In this document: one piece after another, positions 1 through 10,934 of the stretch
Position numbering within the stretch: the first letter of the stretch is position 1
Layout of the letters: each line of letters opens with the position of its first letter
Assembly: GCA_029721435.1 (NCBI GenBank)
Contig: CM056576.1
Span: 115,371,166 to 115,435,165 of the forward strand
Length of the DNA: 64,000 bases
Origin: Gymnothorax reevesii
Lineage: Eukaryota; Chordata; Actinopteri; Anguilliformes; Muraenidae
Reading direction: 5' to 3'
Notes under the pieces: generated by a model
Databases searched by the model: none
Seen by the model: the letters and a program-made list of their open reading frames with translations, nothing else
Told to the model about the DNA's origin: nothing
Position numbers and translations under genes: made by a program

Positions 1-1440
1 CATGTGACCACAGCTGACAAAAGAAGCACGGCAACCACACTTCTCCAGGCAAGGATGAGGCAAATGTCCCCCCACAAACAAGACATTCCTCAACATCGCC
101 CGGAAAAACTGTGCTTGCAGCGTGTCCACTAAACAATGTTTTCTTGGGCCGTTTCGAAGAGGACTGTTTTTTCTGGCCCCTCTGCTGACTCTCCTCCTCC
201 ATAGCAGCTTTCACTGGGGTGTCGGTCAGTATTGCTGTTGACCTGCAACATTCAATGAGATGATAGTCAGAATCAGCTTGTTTTTATACAAGCAAAAAAA
301 TCAAGACAGGTTTAAAATGACACTCTGCTCACCTCTGCCTCTTCTTTTATTTTCTTTCCACAAGCCAGCCTTTGGATATGGGCAAACCTTTTTTGGGCTG
401 AACCTCTGTATTGGTGTGCCACTAGATGTCCCTGGAAAAAAAAGAGTACCTGGATAGATGATATTTAAAAAAATGCTTGGCAAGACACAACATGCACATT
501 TAAAGACACACACAGACACAAACTCTCATTATCTACAGGAATGGCAGACTCATGGAGATGCAGCTCAAATAGGCTCTGGCTAGGTTGGTGGTGTCTTAAG
601 GGAGCGGGCTCTGGTGATGGAGCGGACATTGGTGATGAAGAGGGCGCTGGTGATGAAGCAGATATCGGTGATGAAGAGGACGCTGGTGATGGAGCTGGCA
701 CTAGCACTGGGGATGGAGCTGGTGCAGGACGGTCTGTCACAAAAGCTGGAGCAAAGTCTGTCTCGCTGAAAATATCTGGATTCAAGGGCCAGGTACCAGC
801 ACACACCCAGATGAAATGCTGCTTGCTATCCCAGCTTGAGGCATAGCTTTAGCCACAAGACTTGGGATGTTGCAGATGGTCAAAGTTCTTCCAGGGTTCA
901 TTCGCATCCAATTGTATGCTGCATTGCTAATGTAGTGCTTCAGAGGGCCAAAAACGCTTCGGTCTAGCGGCTGAAGACGGTGGGAGCAGTGGGGTGGAAA
1001 AGACAGGAGTACAGTGCCATGGAACTTGCAAAAGTTAATAGCTACCACAGAGAGGTGTGATGGATGATTGTCTAAGAGTAGCAGCAACTTTGACTCCGGG
1101 GTCACGCGGATGTGTCTTGCAAAATGCTATAAAATGCCAAGAAATCTGTCTCCTGCATCCACTCGATCCATTTGCAGAACCAGTGCAGCCAAGGGGTCCA
1201 TCCTGGATGAAGTGGTCCTGGAACTTCTTCCTTGGGAAGATAAAGTAGGAGGGAACAAAGTTGCCTTGTGCGTTGGCAACAAAGGCAACAGTCACCAATG
1301 GCACTTGAACCGGGACATGCTGGTAGCTTGAGGTTGACAGATGGACAGGGTTTTGTTGCGCTCGAGGAAGGAGATGAGCCAATCCTTCCCTGCCATCAGG
1401 TTTTTCTCCAATGAACATGGAGTTTTGAGGCAAATATTTT
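1..1440 (-). pseudogene. pogo/Tigger-like DDE transposase, C-terminal part, broken
   Basis: Read on the minus strand, 1433-782 encodes a pogo/CENPB-type DDE endonuclease core in two overlapping frames, so at least one frameshift is present. Recognisable motifs are NSMFIGEKPDGREG, the strand NAQGNFVPSYFIFPRK and the second catalytic region LLLLDNHPSHLS followed by SFPPHCSHRLQPLD and VFGPLKHYI. Further downstream (about 800-540) is an acidic/proline-serine low-complexity segment, and 220-1 encodes a Cys-rich tail (ECLVCGG..F...GEVWLPCFFCQLWSH) like the zinc-binding end of many fish pogo transposases. The amino-terminal DNA-binding half is not found at higher coordinates, and the copy runs off the left edge. 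It is a dead transposon gene, not a host gene. Confidence 0.75.
541..800. repeat. GA-rich imperfect minisatellite inside the pogo-like copy
   Basis: The plus strand repeats a degenerate unit of the type GGTGATGAAGAGGACGCT about ten times. It codes for a Gly-Asp-Glu-Ala-rich peptide on plus and a Pro-Ser-Ala-rich one on minus. It sits between the DDE core and the zinc-finger tail of the transposase, so it is best read as its linker expanded by slippage. Confidence 0.6.
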
Positions 1441-1500
1441 CGGCCAGATCATATGCAAACTTTTGTACCTAAAACAGCATGAAAAAAGAGGTTAATTCCC

Positions 1501-1592
1501 AGATAGCAAGCACCTCCGCTCCGGATCTGCCCCGGCTCTGAGCCGGATCAGCTGGAGCCGGGGCAGATCCGGAGCGGAGGCGCTTACTATCT
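1501..1592. repeat. Near-perfect 38-bp-arm hairpin, GC-rich
   Basis: Arms 1513-1538 and 1555-1580 are perfect 26-bp reverse complements, beginning CCTCCGCTCCGGATCTGC on the left. They extend with two mismatches to 1501-1538 and 1555-1592 around a 16-nt loop. GC content is far above the surroundings. A related but non-palindromic piece occurs at about 6385-6460. This looks like a foldback MITE or the tip of a dispersed repeat. Confidence 0.8.
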
Positions 1593-2156
1593 TAGGCAAA
1601 TGGCAGTAGTGGTGTAGCTCTGTCTGTAGTGTTACTCCAACCTCTTTAGGACTCAGTGTGATGGTCGGATATTTGAGACGCCAAATACTGTGCCCGGAAC
1701 AAAAAAAGGATGACAAAATAAGAGACTAACACTAATAGAAATCAGAGAGGGAGACTCGCGCTTCCAAAGGACCTAGATCCAGTCCATGAAACAATAAGGA
1801 AGCGAAGCGAGTTCGACAGAACGAATTGAAAGGGAAAAAAATCTCAGAAACTGAGATAAAAAGAATTTGTACCCGACAGTGCCCAGAAAAGATTCCCTTG
1901 CTATCTAGCACTTTCCTCTTTTGCAACTAATACCTCAACAATTCTCACTAGAGACCTTACCAGCAGAAGTGCAAACAAAACACTGACACTCTAGCATGGA
2001 CAGCGAGGCGGAACTTGGGCTTAAATAGAATCCGGGCGACGCCCCCAATTAATGCCAGCTGGCCTAAGAATCCGATTGTGGGCAAACCGATATCGTCCCG
2101 GATGAGAGTAACCAAGAAAGCTCTCAAAGCAACCACCAGCCTCCAAAACCATGACA
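1590..2156 (-). mobile_element. Gypsy-like LTR with short internal leader, copy 1
   Basis: On minus the sequence starts TGTCATGGTTTTGGAGG at 2156, has a TATA-like CTATTTAAGCCCAAG about 130 bp in, and ends near 1686. It is followed by a primer-site-like TTTGGCGTC and a short internal stretch. It is about 80% alike by eye to the copy at 3290-3888. No gag or pol reading frame follows, so this is a truncated 5' end. Confidence 0.55.
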
Positions 2157-2173
2157 CTCAGGCCAAAATATAC

Positions 2174-2393
2174 ATATACTGAACAACAAAAGAAACGCAA
2201 GTTAGCCTAATTAAAGGCAGACTGGAAAATAAGTTTGCGCGTAATAATTTCAGAAAATCAAATTACTACCGCGTGCACATTTACACTTGTTTCATTAAAC
2301 TTTTCTTTACTTTGGGGTCTCTTCGACTGAGTAACCATAAGAGTACATTTACTAACTAGCTAGCTTGCGTTTCTTTTGTTGCTCAGTATATAT
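2174..2393. mobile_element. MITE with ~28-bp terminal inverted repeats
   Basis: The left end ATATACTGAACAACAAAAG and the right end, read in reverse complement, ATATACTGAGCAACAAAAG continue together through AAACGCAAG. The element is about 220 bp, has no coding capacity and may duplicate TA or TATA. It lies just left of the truncated V relic. Confidence 0.7.
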
Positions 2394-2710
2394 CAGCTGC
2401 TCTCATCTGCTATAGGCTGCGGGAACGCCTTGTTGATCTTGACCTAAGTTTGCCTTGCTTTTCTTAAAGCGCTGGATTGTGTACTGTGTGTGATGTGGGG
2501 TAAAATGGGGTAGGCCTTGTGGGGCATAATGGGGTAGTTCCCTGTTATTTTCCAAGTGTATTATTTTGTAATGTTACCGATACTTTTGTGTAAACGGGTG
2601 TCAAGACAGATCATTTTTTGGACTTGCCACAATAGTTTGCTGGTTTCCCAGTTCCCAGTCCCAGTTTCCACATAACTGGTTTTATCACAAATATGTAACC
2701 TCTATTCTCA

Positions 2711-3094
2711 CCTGCAGAATAATATTTTTTTCTATTAAATATTGTATGTATCCTATTCACAGATTAAGAATTTTCACAAAGAAATGAAACCATGTTAGCT
2801 CTTGCCAGATGCAATTTTATCACTGGTGCAAGAAATATGTAACCTCTATAAAGCAATAACTTCATGGCATGTTTCCTCAATCAAAAATATTCACCCCTGA
2901 TATTTTTTCCATTCTCTCATCCAAAAGGTCCATGCTTGAAACCTTGAGTGTCACTGTCTGGCCACGTACAATGCTTAAAATAGCCATTGCCCTGGCTGTA
3001 GGAAAATTGAATGAAGCAACAATACAGAAGAATAAATTATAGGATGCCATTTACCCACCACTGTTGCTAACGAAAGGAAAATATGCAGCATCAT
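2711..3094 (-). pseudogene. Orphan TCR V leader exon and intron, V exon missing (group D)
   Basis: The leader reads ATG at 3094 down to 3055 (MMLHIFLSLATVVG) with a donor GTAAA. The intron to 2712 matches the intron of the intact V gene at 9.7-10.3 kb, including the acceptor CTGCAG followed by GTGA. Downstream of 2711 only about a dozen bases resemble a V exon, and the rest of the Ig domain is absent. The promoter at 3186-3211 is perfectly conserved. It is a 3'-deleted V gene that could not encode a receptor domain. Confidence 0.75.
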
Positions 3095-3185
3095 GTTTGC
3101 TTTTTTAAAAACACCTTTTTAGAAACAACAACTTACAACATTCAAAACACAATGGGTCCTCCACTCTGACTCACAGTAGACTTAC

Positions 3186-3211
3186 CATGAAACTCCTCCT
3201 ACTCACTCACT
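3186..3211 (-). promoter_or_regulatory. Conserved V promoter block upstream of the orphan leader
   Basis: These 26 bases are identical to 10406-10431, upstream of the intact group D gene, and lie 92 bp before the leader ATG. On plus the core is AAACTCCTCCTACTCACTCA. Weaker forms occur at the same distance before group B genes. Confidence 0.55.
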
Positions 3212-3289
3212 ATTAGGCCCCTCCTCTAGATACAAAGCACCCCTGAGGAGCAGTCCGTTAAAATAAATGTTTTTTACAACTCATGCCAC

Positions 3290-3888
3290 TTTTAAACAAA
3301 GAAAGCCTCGCTATCACTGTGATAGTTTTGTAGAATACAACAGTCTGATTTGTTCCCCAGACTTCAGGATCCCTATGTGATCGCTGGTATTTTGGGATGC
3401 CAAATGCAGTGGCCGGAACGAAAGTAAGTTCAGCAAAATGACGAACACAGACAAAGTAAGAGAGAGAGGCTCGTGCTTCCAAAGGATATAAATCTAGTCC
3501 GGGTAAAAATAAGGAAGCAACGCAAGTTAGACTTGAACAAAATAAAGGAACAATCTCGGAAACCGATATAAAAAGATTAAAGCTCCAGACGGTGCACAGA
3601 CAGAGGAAAAGAGAGAGTAGGATTCCCTTACTAACTACCACTTTCCTCTTTTGCAACTAGTTCCTCACCAACTTTCTAGCTAGAGAACTAACGGGCTATA
3701 GTGCAAATGAAACTCTGACACTCTAGCGAAGGTGGCGAGGTGGAACTTGGGCTTAAATAGAGTCTGGGTGCCACCCACAATTAATGCCAGCTGGACAAAG
3801 AATCCAATTTGTGGGCAAAATGATATCGTCCAGGAAGAGAGCGACGAAGAAAGCTCCCAAGCAAACGCCAGCCTCCAGAACCATGACA
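3290..3888 (-). mobile_element. Gypsy-like LTR with short internal leader, copy 2
   Basis: Minus strand: it begins TGTCATGGTTCTGGAGG at 3888, has a TATA-like CTATTTAAGCCCAAG and ends near 3404, followed by TTTGGCATCCC as a possible primer-site region. It is the same family and orientation as the copy at 1590-2156. The two copies flank the orphan D leader, raising the possibility that recombination or insertion removed its V exon. Confidence 0.55.
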
Positions 3889-3894
3889 CCCAAA

Positions 3895-5066
3895 GCAAAA
3901 TTTGACCAAGAGATGAATTAAAAAAAAAATAATTCTGCAACGGCATTGATACAATCAAAATGTTGCCGCTTTCTGATCGCCTTCAATAATACCTCATTCA
4001 GGGATAGGAAACATGCAACATAATACTTATTTCCATCAAATAATGAATTTCTTGATTTTCACAATGTGTTCTACTTTCCCACACTTTCTGAGAAGGCAAG
4101 TTTTTATATCTATGTTTCTCATCTCTCTGTAGTTTTAAAGATGACGATGTGGAATCAAGGATTTGAACAGGCTTATTTGTAGTACTAATATGGTCTGCCT
4201 CCAGTACTTCAAAATGGAATGCACTACCGTTGTTCTTGATTTGAACCATCCTAACAACAGTTACCTGGCAAATGACATTTATATAGAATGCACTGCATGA
4301 ATCATAACCACAAAAATGGTGTTTCTATTATTAAAGTATAATTTAAATGTATTCAATAGAATAGCTTAAGAAAAAAATATATATCAATAACACTACACTG
4401 AATGTTTACTGATGAACGACTCATAAACACAGCTGAAAATTAAGACTAAATATATAATGGAACTGACCCATCATTTCTGAGAACAGGAACACTAAACAAC
4501 ATTATGACTGCTGTAAGGAGGTAGCAATACAGTATTAATAACTACTTTGGATTCCAGGATTTATTGCTCTCTTTTGGAACAACACCATTGCTTTACTCCT
4601 TTCCACTGTGATACAAAACATGGAGTAAATTTAAATAAAATATAAACCTTGCTCATACTATACCAGCACAAACTGATTTACAAAGTGCAAATGTCCAATT
4701 CAGGTGACTCTAACACCCCATGAAATTTTGGAGGTGGAAATGCCTGTTCACAGGGATTTGAACTGTATTTATTCACAAATGAAAACCTGACATTTTCGCT
4801 CTTCATTCGCCAGTCAAACACATTAATACATTTAGACTACTCACTGGGATTTGTGGTTTCTTTCTTTCTTTCTTTCTTTCTTTTATTTATTTATTTATTA
4901 TTTTGCACTTACTCAGTAAATATCATACAGTTAAGTGAAGTTGGGCAAGATATGTGATTTCAATTTTCTAAGAATGTACATAATGGATGTTGCATTGTAG
5001 ATATCCCTATGGCCCGGTGTGAAAATAACTCGAGCTGATTACTCTGTGTGTTCCCTTCATACTGTG
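3895..5066. other. Intergenic, downstream flank of V at 5.1 kb
   Basis: No gene is seen. Positions 4515-4680 resemble 13850-13985, the downstream flank of the other group E gene, showing a shared duplication. A (TTTC)n/(ATTT)n microsatellite lies at about 4858-4902. Confidence 0.5.
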
Positions 5067-5105
5067 TGTTTTTGTAAGGGGGGAGAATACTTCAGCATCA
5101 CTGTG
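5067..5105 (-). promoter_or_regulatory. 23-RSS of the 5.1-kb V gene
   Basis: The heptamer CACAGTG (5105-5099) directly abuts the V coding end. The spacer is 23 bp and the nonamer ACAAAAACA is at 5075-5067. This is the RAG target, with the signal facing lower coordinates. Confidence 0.9.
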
Positions 5106-5947
5106 GGCCTTAGTGCACAGTAATACACAGCAGAGTCAGACAGCTGCACCCTCTGTATTGTTAAAGGTACACTGCTTGAGCTTGTGTTGAGATGAGCATC
5201 AAATCTCTCGAACCCGAGCGCATTTTGGGCTGCTGTGTATTTAATTCGTCTGAGCATATACATGGGGAATCCTTTTGGATACTGTATGTACCAGAAGAGA
5301 TATGGGTTTGTATCAGTGGTGCTATAAGTACAGCCGATAGTCACAGATTCTCCTGCAGGAACGAGAACATCTTCAATATCCTGAGTCACCGTATCTTCAG
5401 CATTGCATTCTAAAAAAAAAAAAAAAGAAAAAATAGCTATCAATCATTGGTTGCATGGCAGAATAAGCATGAAAACATGATAAACAAATGACTAAATTAA
5501 GCAGTCAACTGAGCAATCAATGGTAACACTTTACAAAAAGGTCACAGTATTTAATGCAATAATAAGCATTAACTATCAAGTAATCTACTGTGAATTAGAG
5601 CATCAGAGTGCTGAAGAAGCATTTTATGACCATAAATGACAATTTATTAATGCTCTATGTCATCTTTATTGTGAACTTAAAAACATCCCTTAAATATCCC
5701 TTAAATAACACTTTAAATTATTGTACTACTCAGTTATGTATAAATCAACTCCTCATTTAACATGAACACCATAAGTTAATGATCACTAGGCACATTGTTT
5801 TACTGTCACTTAACTGTCAGTTTGTGCTTATTACTTCATTAACTAATGTGCCCTTATTTTAAAGTGGTAGCCGATCAATCAATAAGATGTTGAAGTCTTA
5901 CCAAAGCAATAGATGGAAATAATAAAAATCTTCAACCCAGTGTCCAT
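5106..5947 (-). CDS. TCR alpha/delta V gene segment, group E, intact
   Basis: The leader exon 5947-5902 reads MDTGLKIFIISIYCF and ends in G before donor GTAAGA. The V exon 5409-5106 follows a poly-T acceptor TTTAG. The Ig V domain shows Cys23 in VTIGCTYS, Trp41 in LFWYIQYP, the L..QLSDSAVYYC signature with Cys104, and ends CALR before the heptamer. It would supply the antigen-binding domain of a TCR alpha or delta chain after V(D)J recombination. No stops or frameshifts are seen in either exon. The closest relative is the gene at 14.1 kb, with conserved flanks for several hundred bases on both sides. The choice between TRAV and TRDV cannot be made from sequence alone. Confidence 0.9.
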
Positions 5948-6224
5948 AATTCCACAGCAAAACAATAAGGGGACTAGTCAGTAGAGTATGAGAACTACAG
6001 CACTGAAATCTCTCTCTAGGCTGTTTCCACTCTTTGTGTTTGAGGCTGCTGACACATTACCCTGTAATAAGAGGAGGAGCCCATAAAATCAAGCCGTGTG
6101 GATATATCAGCGTTACCCCCTCACAATACCATGTAAAGATCACCCTCTGTGGCCCACAAATCAAAATGGAACCCTATAGTTCAATTTTCTCCCAAGTGAG
6201 TCACAAATTGAGTAAAGGATTTGC

Positions 6225-6460
6225 GCTTCTAATTGGCCATGCAGGGCTGAAAACCAGCGGTGCTCAGCCTTGGAAGCCTGTGAGTTGATGATCCCCAAAT
6301 ATACTGTAGCTCTTTTCTACCTCTCACAGATGATGAAATCCAGATAAGAAAAGCAAAGTAAAAACACAGGGGGTGGCCAAATAACCAGATCTGCACCGGC
6401 TCTGTACTGACTCCAGCTGATCCAGCTGGAATCCCGGAGTCGCCTGCTATCTGGGGATAA
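6225..6460. repeat. Duplicated upstream flank of group E genes
   Basis: The stretch around AAAACCAGC..TGCTCAG..ATATACTGTAGCTC..GGTGAAATCCAG recurs at about 14825-14960 upstream of the 14.1-kb V gene. It marks the extent of the duplicated unit. At 6385-6460 it also carries a piece resembling the repeat of the 1.5-kb hairpin. Confidence 0.6.
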
Positions 6461-7120
6461 AACTGCCATAAATAACTAAATTTGTGAACATCACAACATA
6501 TAGGTTTTGTGAAGACGTGCTTACTTGGGGATTGATTCAATGCTGTCATGATTTTTAGAGGTGTAATTCTGTGGTCATTAGCAACTTGCATACCAATTTT
6601 CCATCCCTGCGGGAAGGCTTTGATACATTATTACTGACTTTGACCACTGTCCTTTTTTAACTGATGCTGGGTTTTGTGTTTGACATGTCTTGCCTTAATT
6701 TTTGACACAATTAATATTGTCACCTTAACCCGTTTATATTTATTTTTTCCATTTTGTACTTTGTTTTAAAGAAAATACCATTTTTATGACTGGAAATGAT
6801 TTGTTGCCAGTAGTCACACAGCTTGTCACTAGGTCAAATATCACCTAATGATAATATATAAATAATAACAATAATATTGCCATAATAAATAATAACAAAA
6901 AGGTGTGTGTGTGTGGGGGGGAGTGTAAAACAAAAAAAAAAAAAGTAAAACTGAACATGCATATCAATGGATATTATCAACCCAGGAAAGTAGCTAATGA
7001 TCATGGTTCAAACCTTGGTTCCCCCTGTATAAAATTCAGAAAAACAAACAATTTTAACTGGTTTCTTTATTCATAAATAACCTTTGTATCACATACATCT
7101 CATACCAAGTCTGTATGATT

Positions 7121-7935
7121 CAGCATCCTCCATAATTATTGGCACCCCCCGTTAAGATGTGTTCTTTAGCTTCTAATAAATTCAGTTTTCTTTTTTTTTT
7201 TTGAAAATTTGGCATCTCCAATCCCACCCGAATCTGGAATACCCAGTTGGTGAACTATTTACAAAGCTTGCTCGTATGCGACCCCTTGCTGCCAACTCAG
7301 GATAGTGAGGACAGTTCACGACTCTCCTCCGAAGCACGTGCCTGTCAGCTTTCAGTTTTTTTCTAAATAATATAGGACCACAGTGAAAAATGAGGAAAAT
7401 CCGACCTTTAATTCAAGTGCATTTATTCAGTGGGTTAAAAAATCCCGCATTAAGAAACAAATCTTTTACATCGAATCATGTGTGCCACAATAGTTAGCAC
7501 CCCTGATGTTAATACTTTGTACAACCCCCTTTTGCCAACAAAACAGCACCTCATCTTCTCCTATAATGTTTCACAAGATGGGAGAATACAGAAAGAGGGA
7601 TCTTGACCATTCCTCTTTGCACAATCTCTCTAAATCATCCAGGGACCTGGGTCCTCTCCTCTGCACTCTCCTCTTCAGCTCACTCCACAGGTCTTCAATG
7701 GGGTTGAGGTCTGGGGACTGAGATGGCCATGGGAGGAGCTTGAATCTGTGTCTGGTGAACCATTTCTGTGTAGATTTGGCCACAAGTTTAGTGTCATTAT
7801 TTTGCTGAAAGACCCAGTGACGACCCATCGTCAGCTTTTGAGCAGAGGCCGCCAGATTTTGATTAAAAATATCCTGGTATTTCAAAGCGTTCATGATGCC
7901 ATGCACCCAAGCAAGGTTCCCGGGGCTTACATAAA
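7121..7935 (-). mobile_element. Tc1-like element, 3' half, truncated
   Basis: The end at 7121 matches the terminal repeat of the full copy at 51688 (CAGCATCCTCCATAATTATTGG). Minus 7935-7571 encodes the C-terminal part of a Tc1 transposase: VHGIMNALKYQ, FQQNNDTKLVAKSTQKWF and WPSQSPDLNPIEDLWSELK, including the final catalytic Glu of the DD34E triad. The amino-terminal half is gone beyond about 7935. The copy is interrupted by a short A-tailed insert at 7190-7350. It is inactive. Confidence 0.85.
7190..7350 (-). mobile_element. 161-bp A-tailed retroposon-like insert in Tc1
   Basis: Uninterrupted homologous sequence at 53215-53265 shows the original target. Here TTCAGTTTT occurs at 7181-7189 and again at 7351-7359, giving a 9-bp target-site duplication. 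Read on minus the insert ends in a run of A, the signature of LINE-mediated retroposition. I do not recognise the parent RNA. Confidence 0.7.
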
Positions 7936-7974
7936 ATTGCTTACATACATAGCATTCCAGGGGGAAAAGGGGGA

Positions 7975-7975
<1 letters not shown>

Positions 7976-8004
<29 letters not shown>
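7976..8004. repeat. (TG)n microsatellite
   Basis: An uninterrupted GT/TG run follows the truncated end of the Tc1 copy. Confidence 0.9.
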
Positions 8005-8006
<2 letters not shown>

Positions 8007-8326
8007 GGCTGGGGGGGTGTAGGTGTGGGCATTGGCTATGGTAAGTACTTGTGTGTCAAGAAAAGTGCACCTCCAACTGCACATAAAAATTTTTTACCTC
8101 AGTGAAACACAAGCTAATGTTAGCTAACAGAGAAAGATTGCTTAGCAGCTAGCAAGAAAATGATGTATGGTAACTTATCAAAATCCGATAGACACAGGCC
8201 TTGAATACCTGTGAATTAATTTAGCTAGGAAGAGTATTCTAAGAGGACTAAAATGAGCCATTGTACATCATTCTACAATTTGAAATAAGTAAATTATGAG
8301 CAATCCTGCAGACAGTGTTTTCCTTT

Positions 8327-8750
8327 AGTTAGCGACAAGCTATGTGCCCACTGGCAACTTTTGTTGCCACTCACAGAAATAAGCCCATGAACAAAAAAAT
8401 ATTTATCCCAGGTACAATTTTTGGGGGGAGGATTACTCTAGAGACTTGAATGATTAAATAATTATAATATGTTTGGGGGGAAAATCATAAGAAATTTATG
8501 AAAATGACCTCTTTCCAGGAGGATTTGCATTCGCTATGTCTTCAACCGTAAGGAGCAGGAAGCAGATGATGTCATATGACAGGAAGCACTTGGAAACTAT
8601 TTTTTATAAACCCAAACCTTTGTCTAAGTTGTCTCTTAGCATATAATTGGAAAAAGTTGCATTAGTACCTTTGAGATTTTTTATTGTGAGTAGAAAATGA
8701 CAGTGATACACTTCGGCAACAATTGTTGCCAGTGGGGCAAAACGGGTTAA
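8327..8750. mobile_element. piggyBac-like MITE (tentative)
   Basis: Inverted ends TGTGCCCACTGGCAAC..TTTGTTGCC (8343-8368) and, in reverse complement, TGCCCCACTGGCAAC..ATTGTTGCC (8740-8716) enclose about 375 bp. The right end continues as TTTTGCCCCACT preceded by TTAACCCG, resembling piggyBac TTAA termini. The left TTAA is degraded (TTAG). No transposase is encoded. Confidence 0.5.
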
Positions 8751-9629
8751 ATATCTTTGTTGTTTTGTGGCCAGCACGACTGCTGAATGGGCACGGACCA
8801 TTAAGCCAATTTCGAATTTTGTTTGTATCCATGTATTATTTAACCAGTAAAATGTCGCTAGTTAGCATTCGCATCAACACGAAATCCCTGTGTGGATAAT
8901 TTTATTTGTGGTTAAGAATTAAATGAAAGGAGGTTTTCTGTTCCTCCAAAGTTATCCACCTCCTGATGTTCTACTTCTGCGGCCTCTGGTGGTCGTGGCA
9001 GCTCAATATTCATCTTAAACTTTGTTAGTTGTTGGTATTTTTATCATCATACAGTAGTAATTTACCCTGAAATGACTCTTCAAGCTATTTTTTAACACTG
9101 TGAGTCACGCTTGGGGTCTTTCCTGGATAACTGAAAAGCTTAAGTTGTTTAGTATACAGCAACAGAATAAAGTGCTGTTCGAGGGACTATTCTGCATAAT
9201 GGATCAATAGCAGCATCTTGTGGCCACTAGATGACACTACACTCCACTCAGGCCCAGTAAAGCATTGCAGTTTCAGCACATGCATTTCAACATTTGGTAG
9301 ATTTGGAATCAGTGTATTTAATCACATTATTTATTTCATTAGAATCACATACATACAACAAAACTCAACACAACATAACAGGAGATTGTACAGAATTCGC
9401 TTAAGGTGGACCAGTTCAAGATTCCAATTTTATATTGCTCTGATGTGAGTGTCTATGAAGAAGTAAGTAAATGACTTAAGAAGTAAATTCAAGTCATCAA
9501 GTCTTTTGATTATTCCACTTTATTTTACTCACTTCCTTTTATTACCTCCCCATGCCTGACTTGAAAATCCTTGCCTTTATTTAAATGAAGAGGGTTACAT
9601 TAGTTTCCATCATGTTTCTTGAGCAGCCA
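8751..9629. other. Intergenic, no gene seen
   Basis: AT-rich sequence with no convincing reading frame, RNA gene or repeat boundary. Short A/T tracts only. Confidence 0.4.
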
Positions 9630-9667
9630 GGTTTTTGTACGGGGTTTATGGGTTTCTTGTCACTGTG
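9630..9667 (-). promoter_or_regulatory. RSS of the 9.7-kb V gene (22-bp spacer)
   Basis: The heptamer CACAGTG is at 9667-9661, the spacer is 22 bp and the consensus nonamer ACAAAAACC is at 9638-9630. Confidence 0.9.
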
Positions 9668-10311
9668 GGCTGCAGGGCACAGTAGTACAGTGCAGAGTCT
9701 CTCACTTCAGCAGTGGAGATGTCCAGATGAACAAAGTTGTTTTCTTTTTCGTGTTTAGCAGTAAAGCCTCCATTCTTTTCAATCTCATTATATCTGTTTA
9801 TGAGGATGATGAACTCAGGTTTTGAACTGGGGAATTGGCGATACCAGTGTAGATAGGCCCCAGCATAAGTAGTAGAGTAATTGCATGAAAGTGTGACACT
9901 GCTGCCCTCCAAAACATGCACAGCATTAGTTGCTGATGTAATTCCTTCCTGAAGACTGTCACCTGCAAAATATTTGTTTTTGTATTAAATATCACTTGAA
10001 ATGAATTCACAGAATGAGCATTTCACAGATTCAGTTTTATTTTTGGTGCCTGAAATATGTGCACTCTACGTATAAAGCAACAACTTTGTGCCACGTCCTG
10101 ATCAAAATTATTTACTATTCATAAATTGTCTGTAGTCCCATCCTAAAAAATACATGCTTTGAAACCTTCTGACATGTCTCTGGCGACATTTTTTGAATAA
10201 CCATAACTTTAACTGAGTTACAGCTGAATGATGCAACACTACAGAAGAATAAATATCAGGATGCTACTTACCCACCACTGTTGGTAACAAGAGTAACCAA
10301 TACAGTATCAT
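9668..10311 (-). CDS. TCR alpha/delta V gene segment, group D, intact
   Basis: The leader 10311-10272 reads MILYWLLLLPTVVG with donor GTAAG. The V exon 9962-9668 follows acceptor TTTTGCAG. The mature start is DSLQEGITSATNAVHVLEG, then Cys23 in VTLSCNYS, Trp41 in YLHWYRQFP, and EVRDSALYYC with Cys104, ending CALQ. All splice sites, domain landmarks and the RSS are intact. It pairs with the E gene at 14.1 kb as a D-E unit that is also seen, damaged, at 3.05/5.1 kb. The shorter frame beginning MHVLEG is not a real start; it begins inside the V exon. Confidence 0.9.
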
Positions 10312-10405
10312 GATTTCTGATATAAGGGCCTTTTTCAGAGGGAAAAACTTATAACATTTGAAACAGAATAAGTCCTCCAGTCTGACTCTCTCTGCATAGA
10401 TATAT

Positions 10406-10431
10406 CATGAAACTCCTCCTACTCACTCACT
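10406..10431 (-). promoter_or_regulatory. Conserved V promoter block
   Basis: The block lies 95 bp upstream of the leader ATG and is identical over 26 bp to 3186-3211. It is probably a core or proximal promoter element. No experimental motif name is assigned. Confidence 0.5.
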
Positions 10432-10934
10432 TATCAGACACTCCTCAAGACAAAAAACAGCTCTGAAGAGTAGAATGTTGGAATATATCAATTGTTATTG
10501 CTCTCTTGTAACCAAGAGTGTGAGGCACGGAAGAAAAAGCAGAAGCACAAATATGAAAGTAATAAGCACAAAGACAAAACTGCACACATGAGGCAGAACC
10601 ATAACAGGCTTCCTCAATGGTATGCTGAAACCAATGGGTGACATCACGGTTGCTTTGTCCATCTTTTTATGCAGTCAATGCATATGAATGGACAAGAAGT
10701 GATTGAATTTTTTTCAAGAAATCCAGCTTGTGAGTGCATAAGTTACAAGTTGTCGGAAGCGACAATTATAATATTTTTTGATATAAAATGCCATATGAGG
10801 GAATTGTTTGTGCACTTTTGAATTTCCTGACTATGGGCATAAATATTATTATGATATCTGTGTATACATAAAATGTACTTTTTTAATGGATAATACAGTG
10901 GAAAGTCCTAAATTAGTACTCTTCCTTTCAGGTT

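Noticed and set aside
541..846. Plus-strand 101-codon frame rich in Gly-Asp-Glu
   Set aside because: It is the antisense of the linker of the minus-strand pogo-like transposase and is made of minisatellite repeats. No start context or conserved domain.
7190..7350. 5S rRNA or tRNA gene
   Set aside because: No internal box A/B pair or recognisable 5S core could be read. The A tail and target duplication fit a retroposon.
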